Positions 43,594 through 53,734 of a stretch of DNA of 64,000 nt are shown in pieces (position 1 is the stretch's first letter; each line of letters begins with the position of its first letter). The notes below the pieces were generated by a model that worked only from the letters and a program-made list of their open reading frames with translations, ran no database searches and had not been told where the DNA came from. Both the position numbers and the translations under genes were made by a program. This DNA is from Actinomadura physcomitrii (GTDB lineage Bacteria > Actinomycetota > Actinomycetes > Streptosporangiales > Streptosporangiaceae): NCBI RefSeq assembly GCF_008923205.2, contig NZ_WBMS02000007.1, forward strand, positions 124,001 through 188,000, written 5' to 3'.

Positions 43594-44685
43594 TCAGCCC
43601 GCCTTCCGCTTCAGGAAGTCCAGCACCTGCGGGAACACCTCGGCGGCGGACTCGGCGCCCATGAACGGGTCCTGGTGGCCGTAGCCGGGCAGGATCTCCA
43701 GCTCGTGCAGGCCCGGCGCGACCCGCTCGAGCGTGCGGTGGCAGACGATGTTGGAGTCGGTGAACACGTGGTTGCGGTCTCCGGTGAGGAACAGGATCGG
43801 GGTGGTGACGTCCGCGGCGCCCGACAGGTAGTCGGCGGGCAGGCCGGCGTGGCGGGGGTCGCGCGGGTCGTACCTCACCGCGCGGCCGGCCTTCACCATC
43901 TTGTGGACGTGCCGGTAGTAGTGGACGCCGACGGAGCCGAACAGGTCGGGCAGCCGCCCGTGCGTGACCGGCGACATCTTCGCGTGGGTGAAGATCGGCT
44001 TGCCGCCGCCCCACATGAAGCTGAGCATGTGGCAGGCGGGCTCGTCGCAGGCGGGGTGGAACGGCCCGACCGCCTTGGCGATCATCCAGCCGCGGGTCAG
44101 CACGGGAGCGGTGCCGTAGCGCGGGTCGAGGTGGGCCGGGCCGAGCAGGTACTCCAGGAACGCCGGGCCGTAGCCGAGCTTGATCCTCGACCAGAGCGGC
44201 GTCCGCGGCGTCAGCGCGACGCTGTTGCAGGTCAGGCTGGTGATGCCGGTGACGGTGCCGGCGAACACCGCCATCGCGAACGACACCGATCCAAGGCAGT
44301 GCGAGATCACGTGCACCCGGCGGGCCCCGATGTGCCGGCGCAGTTCGGCGATCGCGGCGGGATGGTCGTACTGGGCGATGTCGTCGAGGGTGTAGCGGTG
44401 CGTCTCGGCGTCGTAGGGGAACCGGCCGCTCATCCGGAAGTCCAGCGCCCACACGTCCCCGAAGCCCGAGTCGTGCAGGAAGTTCACCAGGTTCCGGTGC
44501 TCCGGCATGATGTACATGTCGCTGGACGTGGTCAGCCCGTGCACCAGCAGGACGACGTCGTCGCTGTCGGCGCGGCGGAACCGGGTGAGGTTCAGGCCCA
44601 GGCCGTCCTCGGTCGCGAAGGGGTGCACGGAGACCTCGGCGTCGGCGACGCCCGCGAGCGTGAAGCGCGCGATCCGCTGGTCCAT
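43594..44685 (-). CDS. Alpha/beta hydrolase associated with a GMC oxidoreductase
   Basis: A 363-residue alpha/beta hydrolase. VLLVHGLTTSSDMYIM gives the oxyanion hole, SHCLGSVSFAM the nucleophile elbow (cysteine-flanked GxS variant with C-L-G-S), and GYGHQDPFMG the late catalytic His. Some actinomycete proteins carry this domain fused to a GMC oxidoreductase, so the separate pair here probably acts together on a sterol ester or similar lipid. The ATG at 44685 has GGAGGGA upstream; a longer frame reaches 44745 without one. Confidence 0.8.
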   Translation of the reverse strand: MDQRIARFTLAGVADAEVSVHPFATEDGLGLNLTRFRRADSDDVVLLVHGLTTSSDMYIMPEHRNLVNFLHDSGFGDVWALDFRMSGRFPYDAETHRYTLDDIAQYDHPAAIAELRRHIGARRVHVISHCLGSVSFAMAVFAGTVTGITSLTCNSVALTPRTPLWSRIKLGYGPAFLEYLLGPAHLDPRYGTAPVLTRGWMIAKAVGPFHPACDEPACHMLSFMWGGGKPIFTHAKMSPVTHGRLPDLFGSVGVHYYRHVHKMVKAGRAVRYDPRDPRHAGLPADYLSGAADVTTPILFLTGDRNHVFTDSNIVCHRTLERVAPGLHELEILPGYGHQDPFMGAESAAEVFPQVLDFLKRKAG

Positions 44686-44832
44686 GGCATTCCCTCCGGC
44701 TTCCTGACGCCCCAACCTTGCCAAAGGCGGCCTTCCGCCCGGCATCGTGGAGAACTCGTACTTACGTGTGAAAGGGGGCGCGGGGCCCCGGATGACTACG
44801 TACGTGAGGTGAGAGGTCCGGCGGGCGCCGGC

Positions 44833-47800
44833 TCACTCATGCCGGTTCATCGCGGTCGCCACCCCGACCCGCGACGATACGCCGATCTTGGCGAACACCC
44901 GGGACAGGTGCGTCTCGACCGTCCGGACGCTGAGGAACAGCCGCTCGGCGATCTGCTGGTTGCTGCAGCCCTCGGCGACCAGCAGCGCGATCTCGTGCTC
45001 GCGCGGCGACAGCCCGAACGGCAGCTCGCCCTTGCCGGCGCTCTTGCCGCGGCCTCTGGCGGGGGCGGTGCGGGGCCCGCCGGGCACCCGGACGCCGAGG
45101 CGCCGCTGCTCCCGGACGGCCTGCGCGTGCAGCCCGTGCATCCCGCACTGCTCGAAGACCTCCGCCGCGGCGCGCAGCCGCTCGCGGGCCTGGCCGCGCT
45201 CGCCGGCCGCCGCGTGCGCGATCCCGGCGGTCAGGTCGGCGCGCGCGGCCTCCGGCCGCCGCCCGGTCCCCGCCAGCAGCCCGGCCGCCTCCGCCGCGAG
45301 CTTCGCGGCGCGGGACGGCTCGTCCAGCCGGACGGCGTGCGCGCGCGCCAGCCGCGCCAGCCCGGCGTCACCGGCCAGCGCCGGATGCACGATGGCCTCG
45401 GCGATGTCGGCCCAGCCGGCCGCGCCCTCGCCGTCCCCCAGGGCGGCGCGCGCGCAGGCCAGCTGCTCGGCGCACATCACCAGCGTGCTGAAGTCCAGGC
45501 CCTGCGTGCCGTCCCCGCACGCCGCGACCAGGGCGTCCGCGCCCTCCTCGGTGCGGCCCGCGTTGGTGATCGCGGTGGCGAGCGCGACGTGCGCCATGTG
45601 CGTCCACCACTCGCCCGACCCGGTGTCGCAGGCGACGGCCTCCTCGCCGGCGCGCAGCGCCCGCTCGTGGTCGCCGGTCCAGCTCGCCGTCAGGCACTGC
45701 TGGATCAGCCCGTAGGCCAGCACCTCCGGCGAGCGCAGCTCGCGGCCGACCGCGGTGGCCTCGTCGGCGGCCGCGGCGGCCTCCTCCAGCCGGCCCAGCA
45801 TCATCAGGACCCGGGACTGCCCCGCCAGCATGTAGCCGAGGATGAACGTCTGCCCGGTCGCCCGGGTGATCGCCACGAGCCGGTCGGCGTGCCGGATCGC
45901 GCTGTCGTACATGCCGAGGAACGCCTCGGCGAACAGCAGCCAGACCATGTAATCCAGGCAGTCGGCGAAGTCGCCGTCGGACGCGGCGGAGAACCGCTGG
46001 TCGGCGGCCTCGGCGTAGGCGATCGCCTCCGCGACCTCGCCGCGCCCGTAGGCCACCATCGGCCGCATCGCCGCGACCGCCGCGACCAGGCCCGGCCCCC
46101 ACTGCGGCGCGCTCTCGGGGATGGTCTCCAGGACGGCGTGCGAGCCGCGGGTGTCGATCCGCTGGATCCGGTCGGCGACCAGCCGGATCCGCAGCAGCAC
46201 CGCCTCGGGGGTCTGCCGGTCGGTGATGCGGCGCAGCTCGTCCAGCACCAGGGCGCGGGCCTCGTGGATGCGGCCGAGCTGGCGGTCCATCACCGCGCAC
46301 AGCTGCACCGTGCGGGCCCGCCGGACGGTGTCGTCCGGCGGCAGCAGGCTCAGCAGCGTGCGGGCCGTCTCGCGGCCCTCCTCGGCGTGCCCGCTGACGG
46401 CCTGCGCGTGCGCCAGCTCGACCAGCAGCTGGATCCTGTCGGGGTGCGCGCCGTCGCCCGCCGCCCCGTCACCGGAGGCGCCGTTTCCGGACGCGCCGGA
46501 CGGGTCCGTGCCGTCCGGCATCAGGCGCAGCGCCGCCTCCAGCCACAGCGCGGCGGTGCCGGGCGCCTGGAGCGCGACGGCCCGGGCCGCCTCCACCAGC
46601 GTCCAGATCGCCTCCCGGTCGCCGAACCGCGCCGAGCGCAGCACGTGGTGGGCGCGGACCGCCGCCGGGGCGCCGAGCTCGGCGAGCCGCGCCGACACCC
46701 GCGAGTGCGCCGCGAACCGCCAGCCCGCCGCCGTCGAGGCGTACGCGACGTGCCGGACCAGCGGATGCCGGAACCGGAACCGGCCGCCGTGGGTCGGACG
46801 GACGACGTCGTGCGCGGTCAGCGCGTCCAGCGCGGCGAGCGCGTCCTGCTGCGCCATCTCCGCGGCGACCGCCGCCAGCGCCGGCTCGAACACGTCCGAC
46901 GCGACGGCGGCGCCGCGCGCCATCAGCAGCGCCTCGGGCGGCAGCGCGCTCAGCTCCACCTGCAGCGCGGTGCGGACGGCGGGCGGCACCTCGGTCAGGT
47001 TCGCCACGCCCCGCTCCCATTCGTGCCGCTCGCCGCCGTCCGCGCCGAGGAGGCGGTCGTCGTGGCGGCCCATCCGGGCCAGCGCCTCCAGGTAGAACGG
47101 GTTGCCGCCGCTGGCCTTGTAGAGCTGCTCGCAGCGGGTACGGGGGACGTCCGGGCCGAGGAACTCCGCCACCTCCTCGCGGGTCAGCGGCCGCACCGGC
47201 ACCCGGGTGCCGACGAGCCCGGCGGCGTCGGCCAGCGCGGCCAGCCGCGGCGACGCCTGCGCGGGCCGGTAGGCGACCGCGACCAGCACGTTCGCGCGCG
47301 GCGGGTGCCGGACGAGATGGTCGAGCAGCTCGATCGTGGCGTCGTCGGCCCAGTGCAGGTCGTCGAGGATCAGCACCAGCCCGGACGGCGCGGCGAGCCG
47401 TTCCAGCAGGTGCCGGACGCTGCGGTGCAGCTGGTAGCGGGCGACCGGGTCGGCGGCGCCGTCCGCGGCGCCGTCGGGGGCGTGCCCGGCGCCGGTGCCG
47501 GCGACGCGGTCGGCGAGCGCGGGGAACACGGTGCCGAGCAGCCGCAGCGCGGCGGGCGGCAGGTCGGGGACGTCGTCCTCCAGCCGGTCGTCGAGCGCGT
47601 CGACGACGGCGCCGAACGGCATCTCCTGCTCGAACTCGGCGGCGCGTCCGGCCAGGTAGGGCAGCTTGCGCGCGTTCGCGCCGTCGGCCAGCTCGTTCAG
47701 CAGCCGGGTCTTGCCGGCGCCGGGCTCGCCGACCAGCGCGAGGAAGCCGTAGCCCGTGGCGGCCGCGTCCAGGGCGCGGTTCAGCGCGCCGAGCGCGTCC

Positions 47801-47835
47801 TGTCGCCCCACCAGCGGAGCACCGGCGTCGCTCAT
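44833..47835 (-). CDS. LuxR-family ATPase regulator (LAL/MalT-like)
   Basis: A 1000-residue LAL regulator. The N-terminal AAA/NB-ARC-like ATPase has Walker A GEPGAGKTRLL (about residues 36-46) and Walker B LVLILDDLHWADD (about 151-163). The middle is a long helical TPR-like sensor, and the C-terminal LuxR helix-turn-helix reads LSPREHEIALLVAEG and IAERLFLSVRTVETHLSRVF. LALs usually activate nearby operons on binding a small molecule and ATP. It lies directly upstream of the hydrolase/GMC pair on the same strand (147-nt gap), the likely target. A start four codons upstream is also possible. Confidence 0.88.
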   Translation of the reverse strand: MSDAGAPLVGRQDALGALNRALDAAATGYGFLALVGEPGAGKTRLLNELADGANARKLPYLAGRAAEFEQEMPFGAVVDALDDRLEDDVPDLPPAALRLLGTVFPALADRVAGTGAGHAPDGAADGAADPVARYQLHRSVRHLLERLAAPSGLVLILDDLHWADDATIELLDHLVRHPPRANVLVAVAYRPAQASPRLAALADAAGLVGTRVPVRPLTREEVAEFLGPDVPRTRCEQLYKASGGNPFYLEALARMGRHDDRLLGADGGERHEWERGVANLTEVPPAVRTALQVELSALPPEALLMARGAAVASDVFEPALAAVAAEMAQQDALAALDALTAHDVVRPTHGGRFRFRHPLVRHVAYASTAAGWRFAAHSRVSARLAELGAPAAVRAHHVLRSARFGDREAIWTLVEAARAVALQAPGTAALWLEAALRLMPDGTDPSGASGNGASGDGAAGDGAHPDRIQLLVELAHAQAVSGHAEEGRETARTLLSLLPPDDTVRRARTVQLCAVMDRQLGRIHEARALVLDELRRITDRQTPEAVLLRIRLVADRIQRIDTRGSHAVLETIPESAPQWGPGLVAAVAAMRPMVAYGRGEVAEAIAYAEAADQRFSAASDGDFADCLDYMVWLLFAEAFLGMYDSAIRHADRLVAITRATGQTFILGYMLAGQSRVLMMLGRLEEAAAAADEATAVGRELRSPEVLAYGLIQQCLTASWTGDHERALRAGEEAVACDTGSGEWWTHMAHVALATAITNAGRTEEGADALVAACGDGTQGLDFSTLVMCAEQLACARAALGDGEGAAGWADIAEAIVHPALAGDAGLARLARAHAVRLDEPSRAAKLAAEAAGLLAGTGRRPEAARADLTAGIAHAAAGERGQARERLRAAAEVFEQCGMHGLHAQAVREQRRLGVRVPGGPRTAPARGRGKSAGKGELPFGLSPREHEIALLVAEGCSNQQIAERLFLSVRTVETHLSRVFAKIGVSSRVGVATAMNRHE

Positions 47836-48057
47836 GTCACACCCCAACAGAGACAGGCGGCCGACACGCCGTGATCATGCTTGTCGTCGTGGTTCCCGGT
47901 CCTTCAAGCGGTTTTTACCTTATCGGGTCGATCGTCAATAGGAGCGGGACAACACGCCCCGCGCGTCCCTGCTATCAACCGCCGCCGCACCCCGCATGTC
48001 AACCGGGGGGAGGCAAACCGTCCCGGGAACGTGACATCAAGGGCACCGGCCCGCGGG

Positions 48058-49491
48058 TCAACCGTCGAGGCCGAGGCGGGCGGCGGCGTCGGACCAGCGC
48101 GCCTCGTCGCCCGACGGCTCGTAGCGGCGCAGCGGCTGCGTCGCCGCGACCAGCGCGCGCGACTCGGCGAGGGTGCCGGCGAGGCCGTGCGCGCGGGCCT
48201 GGGTGAGCACGTTGCCGAGCGCGGTCGCCTCGACCGGGCCGGCCACGACCGGCAGCCCGGACGCGTCGGCGGTCAGCCGGCACAGCAGCTCGTTGCGGCT
48301 GCCGCCGCCGACCAGGTGCACCACGTCGATCTCCTGCCCGGACAGCCGGGCCGCCTGCCGCAGCGTCGCGCGGTGCGCCAGCGCGAGGCTGTCCATGACG
48401 CAGCGGACGGTCTCGGCGCGCGTCGCCGGCTCGGGGAACCCGCGGCGGCGGCAGTGCGCGGCGATCCGCGCGGGCATGTCGCCCGGCGGCAGGAACTCGG
48501 GGTCGTCGGGGTCGATGAGGCTGCGCAGCCCGGGGACGTCCGCGGCCTCGGCGAGCAGCGCCGGCAGGTCCGGGTTCCCCCAGGCGCGCATCGACTCCTG
48601 CAGCAGCCACAGGCCCATGACGTTGCGCAGGTAGCGGACGGTGCCGTCGACGCCGCCCTCGTTGGTGAAGTTCGCCTTGCGGCTCGCCTCGGTCAGCACG
48701 GGCGCGCGCAGCTCCACCCCGACCAGCGACCACGTCCCGCAGGAGATGTAGGCGAACCGGTCGGTGGCGGCGGGGACGGCGGCGACGGCGGACGCGGTGT
48801 CGTGCGACCCGACCGCCACGACCGGCAGCGCCGCCGGATGCCCGGTCTCCGCCGCCACGTCGGGGCGCAGCGTCCCGAGCACCTCGCCGGGCTCGCGGAT
48901 CGGCGGCAGGACGCCGGCGGGCAGGCCGAGGCGGGCGAGCAGGTCGCGCGACCAGGTCCCGTCGCGGACGTCCAGCAGGCCCGTCGTGGACGCGTTGGTC
49001 CGCTCGGCGCCGACCGCGCCGGTCAGCCAGTGCGCGAGCAGGTCGGGGACCATCAGCAGGGTGGCGGCGCGCGACAGGTCGTCGGCGGCGAGCTGGTAGA
49101 GCGTGTTGAACGGCAGGAACTGCAGGCCGGACGTCTGGTACAGCAGGTCGTCGCCGACCTCGGCGCGGATCCGGTCCATGACGCCGTCGGTGCGGGCGTC
49201 GCGGTAGTGGACGGGGTTGCCGATCAGCCTCCCGCCGGCGTCGAGGAGCCCGTAGTCGACGGCCCACGAGTCGATGCCGACCGACGCGAGCCCGGCGGGC
49301 GCGGCGCGCAGCCCGTCCAGGACGTTGCCGTACAGGCCGAGGATGTCCCAGTGCAGGGTGCCGTTGACGCGGACGGGCCGGTTCGGGAACCGCCGCACCT
49401 CCGCCAGCTCCAGCGTGCCGGGGCCGACCCGTCCGGCCATGACGCGCCCGCTGGACGCGCCGAGGTCCACGGCGGCGAAGGTCTCGGTCAT
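48058..49491 (-). CDS. rhaB: Rhamnulokinase
   Basis: A 477-residue FGGY-family kinase. It starts with AAVDLGASSGRVM, the phosphate-binding segment typical of rhamnulokinase, followed by WDILGLYGNVLDGL, VGIDSWAVDYGLLD (catalytic Asp), SHDTASAVAAVPA and HLVGGGSRNELLCRLTAD. It phosphorylates L-rhamnulose at C1. AGGAGA lies before the ATG. It is the last gene of the leftward lacI-lutABC-rhaB operon, 50 nt after lutC with a hairpin in the gap. The other pathway enzymes are in the divergent operon. Confidence 0.93.
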   Translation of the reverse strand: MTETFAAVDLGASSGRVMAGRVGPGTLELAEVRRFPNRPVRVNGTLHWDILGLYGNVLDGLRAAPAGLASVGIDSWAVDYGLLDAGGRLIGNPVHYRDARTDGVMDRIRAEVGDDLLYQTSGLQFLPFNTLYQLAADDLSRAATLLMVPDLLAHWLTGAVGAERTNASTTGLLDVRDGTWSRDLLARLGLPAGVLPPIREPGEVLGTLRPDVAAETGHPAALPVVAVGSHDTASAVAAVPAATDRFAYISCGTWSLVGVELRAPVLTEASRKANFTNEGGVDGTVRYLRNVMGLWLLQESMRAWGNPDLPALLAEAADVPGLRSLIDPDDPEFLPPGDMPARIAAHCRRRGFPEPATRAETVRCVMDSLALAHRATLRQAARLSGQEIDVVHLVGGGSRNELLCRLTADASGLPVVAGPVEATALGNVLTQARAHGLAGTLAESRALVAATQPLRRYEPSGDEARWSDAAARLGLDG

Positions 49492-49502
49492 TCGTGTCTC
49501 CT

Positions 49503-49522
49503 GTGGGGGGACGACCCCCCAC
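49503..49522 (-). promoter_or_regulatory. Hairpin between lutC and rhaB
   Basis: Perfect 8-bp arms GTGGGGGG (49503-49510) and CCCCCCAC (49515-49522) with a 4-nt loop, ending immediately upstream (in the reading direction) of the rhaB AGGAGA site. It could stabilise the upstream message, attenuate rhaB, or be a dispersed repeat. Confidence 0.5.
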
Positions 49523-49541
49523 GCCCCCCGGTTCGCTTCGC

Positions 49542-50162
49542 TCATTCTGAGATCACGACTTCCAGATTCCTGGGCCCGTGCACGCCCTCGACGCGCGACA
49601 GCTCGATGTCGCTGGTCGCGGACGGCCCGGACACGAACGTCAGCGGGCGGTGCGGGTCGAGCCGCTCCAGCGCCTCCGGCACGTCCGGCGCCACCTGCCC
49701 GGCGAGCACGACGATCAGGTGGTAGTCGGGGACGAGCGACAGCGCGCGCGGGCCCTGCGCCGGGCCGTGGTCCAGCACGATCGTCCCGGTCTCGGCGATC
49801 GCGGCGGCGCAGCCGGTCACCGCGCCCGCCAGGCCGTCGAGCGCGGCGGCGTCCGGGCCGCGCGCGAGGTCGGCGGTCACCCGCGACGTCCACTCCTCGG
49901 GCAGGTCGGCCGGCACCCCGTGCACGCCCGGACGGGCGGCGAGGCGCTCGGCGACCGTCGCGGCCAGCTCCGCCGCCGGGACGCGCAGGACCGTCGCGCG
50001 GTAGTCGGCGACCCGCTCGGCGAACAGGTCCAGCACGCCGTCCTCGTGGTGGCGGCGCAGGTAGCCGCGGTCGATGGCGGCGTAATCGGCGGCGACCTCG
50101 GCGGCCGGGCGGGCCGGCATGATCCGGTCGATCCGGCCGAGGATCTCCTCGCGCGCGCTCAC
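49542..50162 (-). CDS. lutC: LutC, LUD-domain lactate utilisation protein
   Basis: A 206-residue LUD-domain protein with [29 protein letters not shown] and [20 protein letters not shown], all typical of LutC/YkgG. It is the third component of the LutABC complex, which oxidises L-lactate to pyruvate. The GTG start overlaps the lutB stop (GTGA), fixing the start. Confidence 0.92.
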   Translation of the reverse strand: MSAREEILGRIDRIMPARPAAEVAADYAAIDRGYLRRHHEDGVLDLFAERVADYRATVLRVPAAELAATVAERLAARPGVHGVPADLPEEWTSRVTADLARGPDAAALDGLAGAVTGCAAAIAETGTIVLDHGPAQGPRALSLVPDYHLIVVLAGQVAPDVPEALERLDPHRPLTFVSGPSATSDIELSRVEGVHGPRNLEVVISE

Positions 50163-51613
50163 TGGTCCTCCTCCGTGCGTCCGCCGCCGGTCCGCTTCCA
50201 CCAGGCGCGGAACGACTCGGGCGGCGGCGCGGGCGCGTCCCGCGTCTCGGTCCAGGCGTTCAGCGGGCCGGGCAGCCGCCGGATCCGGCCGCGCGGCGCG
50301 ACGATCCGGCGGCTCGCCGACGCGGCGCGCTGCGCGAGCGCGAGCCGGGTGGGGGAGCGCAGCGTCCATCCGGCCGCCGTCATCGCGACCCGTTCGAGGG
50401 GGTGCCGGGGCCCGCTCTCGACGGCGCGGGCCCGCAGGTGCACCAGCACCTCGGGGATGTCGATGGCGACCGGGCACGCCTCGAAGCACGCCCCGCACAG
50501 CGACGACGCGTACGGCAGCGACGCGTCCACCTCCGACCCGATGCCCCTGATCTGCGGCGACAGGATCGCGCCGATCGGGCCGGGGTACGGCGAGCCGTAG
50601 GCGTGGCCGCCGGCGCGCCGGTAGACCGGGCACACGTTCAGGCACGCCGAGCAGCGGATGCAGCGCAGCGCCTGCCGGCCCACCTCGTCGGCGAGCGTGC
50701 CGGTGCGGCCGTTGTCCAGCAGCACCAGATGGAACGTCCCCGGCCCGTCGCCGGGATGCACGCCCGTCCACGCGGAGGTGTAGGGGTTCATCCGCTCGGC
50801 CGTGGACGAGCGGGGCAGCAGCTGGAGGAACACCTCCAGGTCGCGCCGGCTCGGCACGATCTTCTCCACGCCCATCACCGAGATCAGCGTCTCCGGCATG
50901 GTCAGGCACATCCGGCCGTTGCCCTCCGACTCCAGCACGACCAGCGTGCCGGTGTCGGCGACCGCGAAGTTCACCCCGGAGATCCCGACCTTCGCCGACA
51001 GGAACTTGGCGCGCAGATGCCGCCGCGCCGCCTCCGCCAGCGCGGCGGGGGAGTCGGTGAGGCCGGCGGGGACGTCCTCCATCTCGCGCAGGAAGATGTC
51101 GCGGATGTCGGACCGGTTCCGGTGGATCGCCGGGACGAGGATGTGCGACGGCCGGTCGTGCCCGAGCTGGACGATCAGCTCCGCGAGGTCGGTCTCGTAG
51201 GCGGTGATCCCGTGCTCGGCGAGCGCCTCGTTCAGCCCGATCTCCTGCGTGGCCATCGACTTGACCTTGACGACCTCGGTCTCGCCCGTCGCCCGCACCA
51301 GGCCGGTGACGATCCGGTTCGCCTCGGCGGCGTCGCGCGCCCAGTGCACCGTCCCGCCCGCCTCGGTGACCTTCTCCTCCAGCAGGCGCAGGTAGTGGCC
51401 GAGGTTGGCGAGGACGTGGTCCTTGATCTGCTTGCCGGCCTCGCGCAGCGCGTCCCAGTCGTCCAGCTCCGCGACGGCCCCGGCGCGCTTGTCGCGGATC
51501 GTGGTGGTGGCGTGCGCGAGGTTGCCGCGCAGCCGCGTGTCCGCCACCGCGCGGCGCGCCGCGTCCGGGAACGACGGCATCCCGACATAGGTCGGCATCG
51601 CTTCGGCGGTCAT
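50159..51613 (-). CDS. lutB: LutB, iron-sulfur lactate utilisation protein
   Basis: A 484-residue LUD plus ferredoxin-like protein. The LUD part includes [16 protein letters not shown] and [12 protein letters not shown]. The two 4Fe-4S motifs are [14 protein letters not shown] (about 311-324) and [15 protein letters not shown] (about 362-376). It would carry electrons from lactate to the respiratory chain via LutA. The start overlaps the lutA stop (ATGA). Confidence 0.94.
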   Translation of the reverse strand: MTAEAMPTYVGMPSFPDAARRAVADTRLRGNLAHATTTIRDKRAGAVAELDDWDALREAGKQIKDHVLANLGHYLRLLEEKVTEAGGTVHWARDAAEANRIVTGLVRATGETEVVKVKSMATQEIGLNEALAEHGITAYETDLAELIVQLGHDRPSHILVPAIHRNRSDIRDIFLREMEDVPAGLTDSPAALAEAARRHLRAKFLSAKVGISGVNFAVADTGTLVVLESEGNGRMCLTMPETLISVMGVEKIVPSRRDLEVFLQLLPRSSTAERMNPYTSAWTGVHPGDGPGTFHLVLLDNGRTGTLADEVGRQALRCIRCSACLNVCPVYRRAGGHAYGSPYPGPIGAILSPQIRGIGSEVDASLPYASSLCGACFEACPVAIDIPEVLVHLRARAVESGPRHPLERVAMTAAGWTLRSPTRLALAQRAASASRRIVAPRGRIRRLPGPLNAWTETRDAPAPPPESFRAWWKRTGGGRTEEDQ

Positions 51614-52326
51614 GGTGTGGGCTCCTCCTCGGTGGAGGCGAGGATCTCGGCCAGGTGGACGGTCCGCACCCCCGCGCGGGTGCGCGACAGCGCGCCCCCG
51701 ATGTGCATCAGGCACGAGTTGTCGGCGGCGCACAGCACCTCGGCCTTCGTCTCCCGCACGGCGGTCACCTTGTCCGCGCACATCGCCGCCGACACCTCGG
51801 AGTTCTTCAGCGCGAACGTCCCGCCGAACCCGCAGCACTCCCGCGCGTCCGGCAGGTCGACCAGGTCGATGCCGCGGACCTCGCGCAGCAGCCGCCGCGG
51901 CCGGTCGCCGACGCGCAGCATCCGCAGCGAGTGGCAGGTCGGGTGGTAGGTGACGCGGTGCGGGAAGTACGCGCCGACGTCGGTGACGCCGAGGACGTCC
52001 ACCAGGAACTCCGACAGCTCGTACACGCGGGACGCGACGCCGGCGGCGCGCGGCGCCAGCTTCGGATGCCAGTCGCGGATCATCGCGCCGCACGACGCCG
52101 ACGGCGTCACCACCGCGTCATAGGGCTCGAACGTCTCCGCGAACCCCTTCACCATGTGCAGCGCCTGCGTGCGGTAGCCGGTGTTGAGGTGCATCTGCCC
52201 GCAGCACGTCTGCGCCTCGGGGAACTCGACCTCGTGGCCGAGCCGCCGCAGCAGCCGCACCATCGCGCGCCCGGTCCCGGGGTACATCGTGTCGTTCACG
52301 CACGTCAGGAACAGTGCGACCTTCAT
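51610..52326 (-). CDS. lutA: LutA, cysteine-rich (CCG) lactate utilisation protein
   Basis: A 238-residue protein with two CCG domains: [14 protein letters not shown] with SASCGAM, and HPTCH with [13 protein letters not shown]. This is the LutA/GlpC-like heterodisulfide-reductase-type subunit. The start overlaps the LacI gene stop (ATGA), so regulator and enzyme are coupled. Confidence 0.94.
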   Translation of the reverse strand: MKVALFLTCVNDTMYPGTGRAMVRLLRRLGHEVEFPEAQTCCGQMHLNTGYRTQALHMVKGFAETFEPYDAVVTPSASCGAMIRDWHPKLAPRAAGVASRVYELSEFLVDVLGVTDVGAYFPHRVTYHPTCHSLRMLRVGDRPRRLLREVRGIDLVDLPDARECCGFGGTFALKNSEVSAAMCADKVTAVRETKAEVLCAADNSCLMHIGGALSRTRAGVRTVHLAEILASTEEEPTP

Positions 52327-53474
52327 GCTGGCTTGCTCTCCCGGTCGTCGGGGACGGGCCGGCTGGACTCGCGGACCACCAGCTCCGGCTGGAACATGAC
52401 CTGCTGGTGGGCGTGCCCGCCCGACTCGTCGCACTCCTCGAGCAGCAGCTCGGTCGCGATCCGGCCGAGCTGGTAGGTGGGCTGCCGCACCGAGCTGAGC
52501 GGGACGGCGGCGGCCGCCGAGAACTCGATGTCGTCGTACCCGATGAGCGCCACGTCAGCCGGCACCTTCACGCCGGCCTGCAGCAGCACCCGCAGCACGC
52601 CGAGCGCCAGCAGGTCGTTCGCGCAGAAGATCGCCTCGGGCAGCGGGGCGCCGGAGTCCAGCAGCCGCCGCGCCGCCTCCTGCCCGGCGCGGGCGTTCAT
52701 CGCGCCGACCGACACCTCGCGCAGCACGTCGCGGCCGAGGCCGGCCGAGCGCAGCGCCCGCAGCGCGCCGCGCCGCCGGTCCGCGCACTGCCGCAGGCCC
52801 GCCGGGCCCGTGACGAACCCGAGCGTGCGGGCGCCGTCCTCCAGCAGGTGCGTGACCGCCAGCTCGCCGCCCGCGACGTCGTCGACGGCGACCGAGCACT
52901 GGTTGGCGCGGGGCGTCGGATGGTCCAGCAGGACGACGGGCACGCCGCGGTCGCGCAGCCCGTCGGCCCCGTCGCCCTCGTCGCCGACCGGGGTCAGCAG
53001 CACGCCGCGGACCCGCTGCTCGGCGAGCACCCGCAGGTTGCGCTGCTCGCGCTCGCCGGACTCGCCGGACGAGGACAGGATCACCGCGTAGCCGCGCTCG
53101 CTGGCGACGTCCTCGACGCCGCGCGCGACGTCGGTGAAGAACGGGTTCGCCAGGTCCAGCACCATCAGCCCGATCGTGCTGGAGTGCCCGGCGCGCAACG
53201 TGGACGCCGACCCGTTGCGGACGAACCCGAGCTCCACGATGGCCTGCTCGACACGGGCGCGGGTCGCGGCGGCGACCCGCTCGGGCCGGTTCAGCACGTT
53301 GGACACGGTGCCCGGCGAGACGCCGGCGTGCGCCGCGACCTGCTTGATCCCGACCGTGCCGCCGTTACCGCCGTTGCCGCCGCCGGCGCCCGTCGCGGTG
53401 CTCGTTCGGGGGCGCCCGGTGTCGTCTGTGCTCAATCCTGCCCCCGGTCGCTCCGCTGGTGTGCCGCCGCTCAC
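52323..53474 (-). CDS. LacI-family repressor of the rhamnose regulon
   Basis: A 383-residue LacI regulator. The helix-turn-helix IKQVAAHAGVSPGTVSNVLN lies at residues 43-62, followed by the hinge and a periplasmic-binding-fold domain (TIGLMVLDLANPFF, AIFCANDLLALGVL, LIGYDDIEFSAAA). The first 40 residues are low-complexity Gly/Ser/Thr and unusual for the family; a TTG at codon 15 preceded by GGGGGCAGG may be the real start. It is first in the operon with lutABC and rhaB and divergent from the transporter operon, so it most likely represses both and responds to a rhamnose pathway sugar. Confidence 0.9.
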   Translation of the reverse strand: MSGGTPAERPGAGLSTDDTGRPRTSTATGAGGGNGGNGGTVGIKQVAAHAGVSPGTVSNVLNRPERVAAATRARVEQAIVELGFVRNGSASTLRAGHSSTIGLMVLDLANPFFTDVARGVEDVASERGYAVILSSSGESGEREQRNLRVLAEQRVRGVLLTPVGDEGDGADGLRDRGVPVVLLDHPTPRANQCSVAVDDVAGGELAVTHLLEDGARTLGFVTGPAGLRQCADRRRGALRALRSAGLGRDVLREVSVGAMNARAGQEAARRLLDSGAPLPEAIFCANDLLALGVLRVLLQAGVKVPADVALIGYDDIEFSAAAAVPLSSVRQPTYQLGRIATELLLEECDESGGHAHQQVMFQPELVVRESSRPVPDDRESKPA

Positions 53475-53488
53475 TTTGGGTCATCGGA

Positions 53489-53502
53489 TTAAAACGTGTC
53501 AA
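53489..53502 (-). promoter_or_regulatory. Candidate rhamnose repressor operator (lacI side)
   Basis: TTAAAACGT (53489-53497) repeats the core found at 53682-53690, 15 bp ahead of the lacI start. It overlaps a leftward TTGACA (53502-53497) that could be the -35 of the lacI operon, although no clear -10 follows. Confidence 0.5.
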
Positions 53503-53635
53503 CCCCGCTGTCGGAAGTCACCGCGCCCAAACCCCGCTGTCCGGACCCGGCCGGGGGGAACTTCGCAAACTCGCCCGCGCCCGGTCGCACAGGGGTTTTC
53601 GCAGGGTTCGGGGGCCTTCCGGGTGAAGTTGCCTC

Positions 53636-53665
53636 TTGACGGGTGCTCCGGCTCACATCTAGCGT
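53636..53665 (+). promoter_or_regulatory. Promoter of the rhamnose transport/catabolic operon
   Basis: TTGACG (53636-53641), an 18-nt spacer and TAGCGT (53660-53665), a good actinomycete vegetative promoter, about 70 bp before the rhaT start. The operator lies just downstream. Confidence 0.7.
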
Positions 53666-53681
53666 CCTCCGCAACATCACG

Positions 53682-53693
53682 TTAAAACGTTTT
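53682..53693 (+). promoter_or_regulatory. Candidate rhamnose repressor operator (rhaT side)
   Basis: TTAAAACGTTTT contains the 10-bp palindrome AAAACGTTTT (53684-53693) centred on CG, the usual form of a LacI-family site. It lies about 10 bp after the predicted transcription start, ideal for repression. The 9-bp core recurs near the lacI start. Confidence 0.65.
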
Positions 53694-53734
53694 TTATCCA
53701 TCCGTCACAGACTCCCCGTTCGAGGAGGGTGGCC

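Noticed and set aside
47848..48057. Promoter of the LAL regulator gene
   Set aside because: A leftward TTGACG is present at 47938-47933, but no suitable -10 follows at normal spacing, so I do not annotate it.
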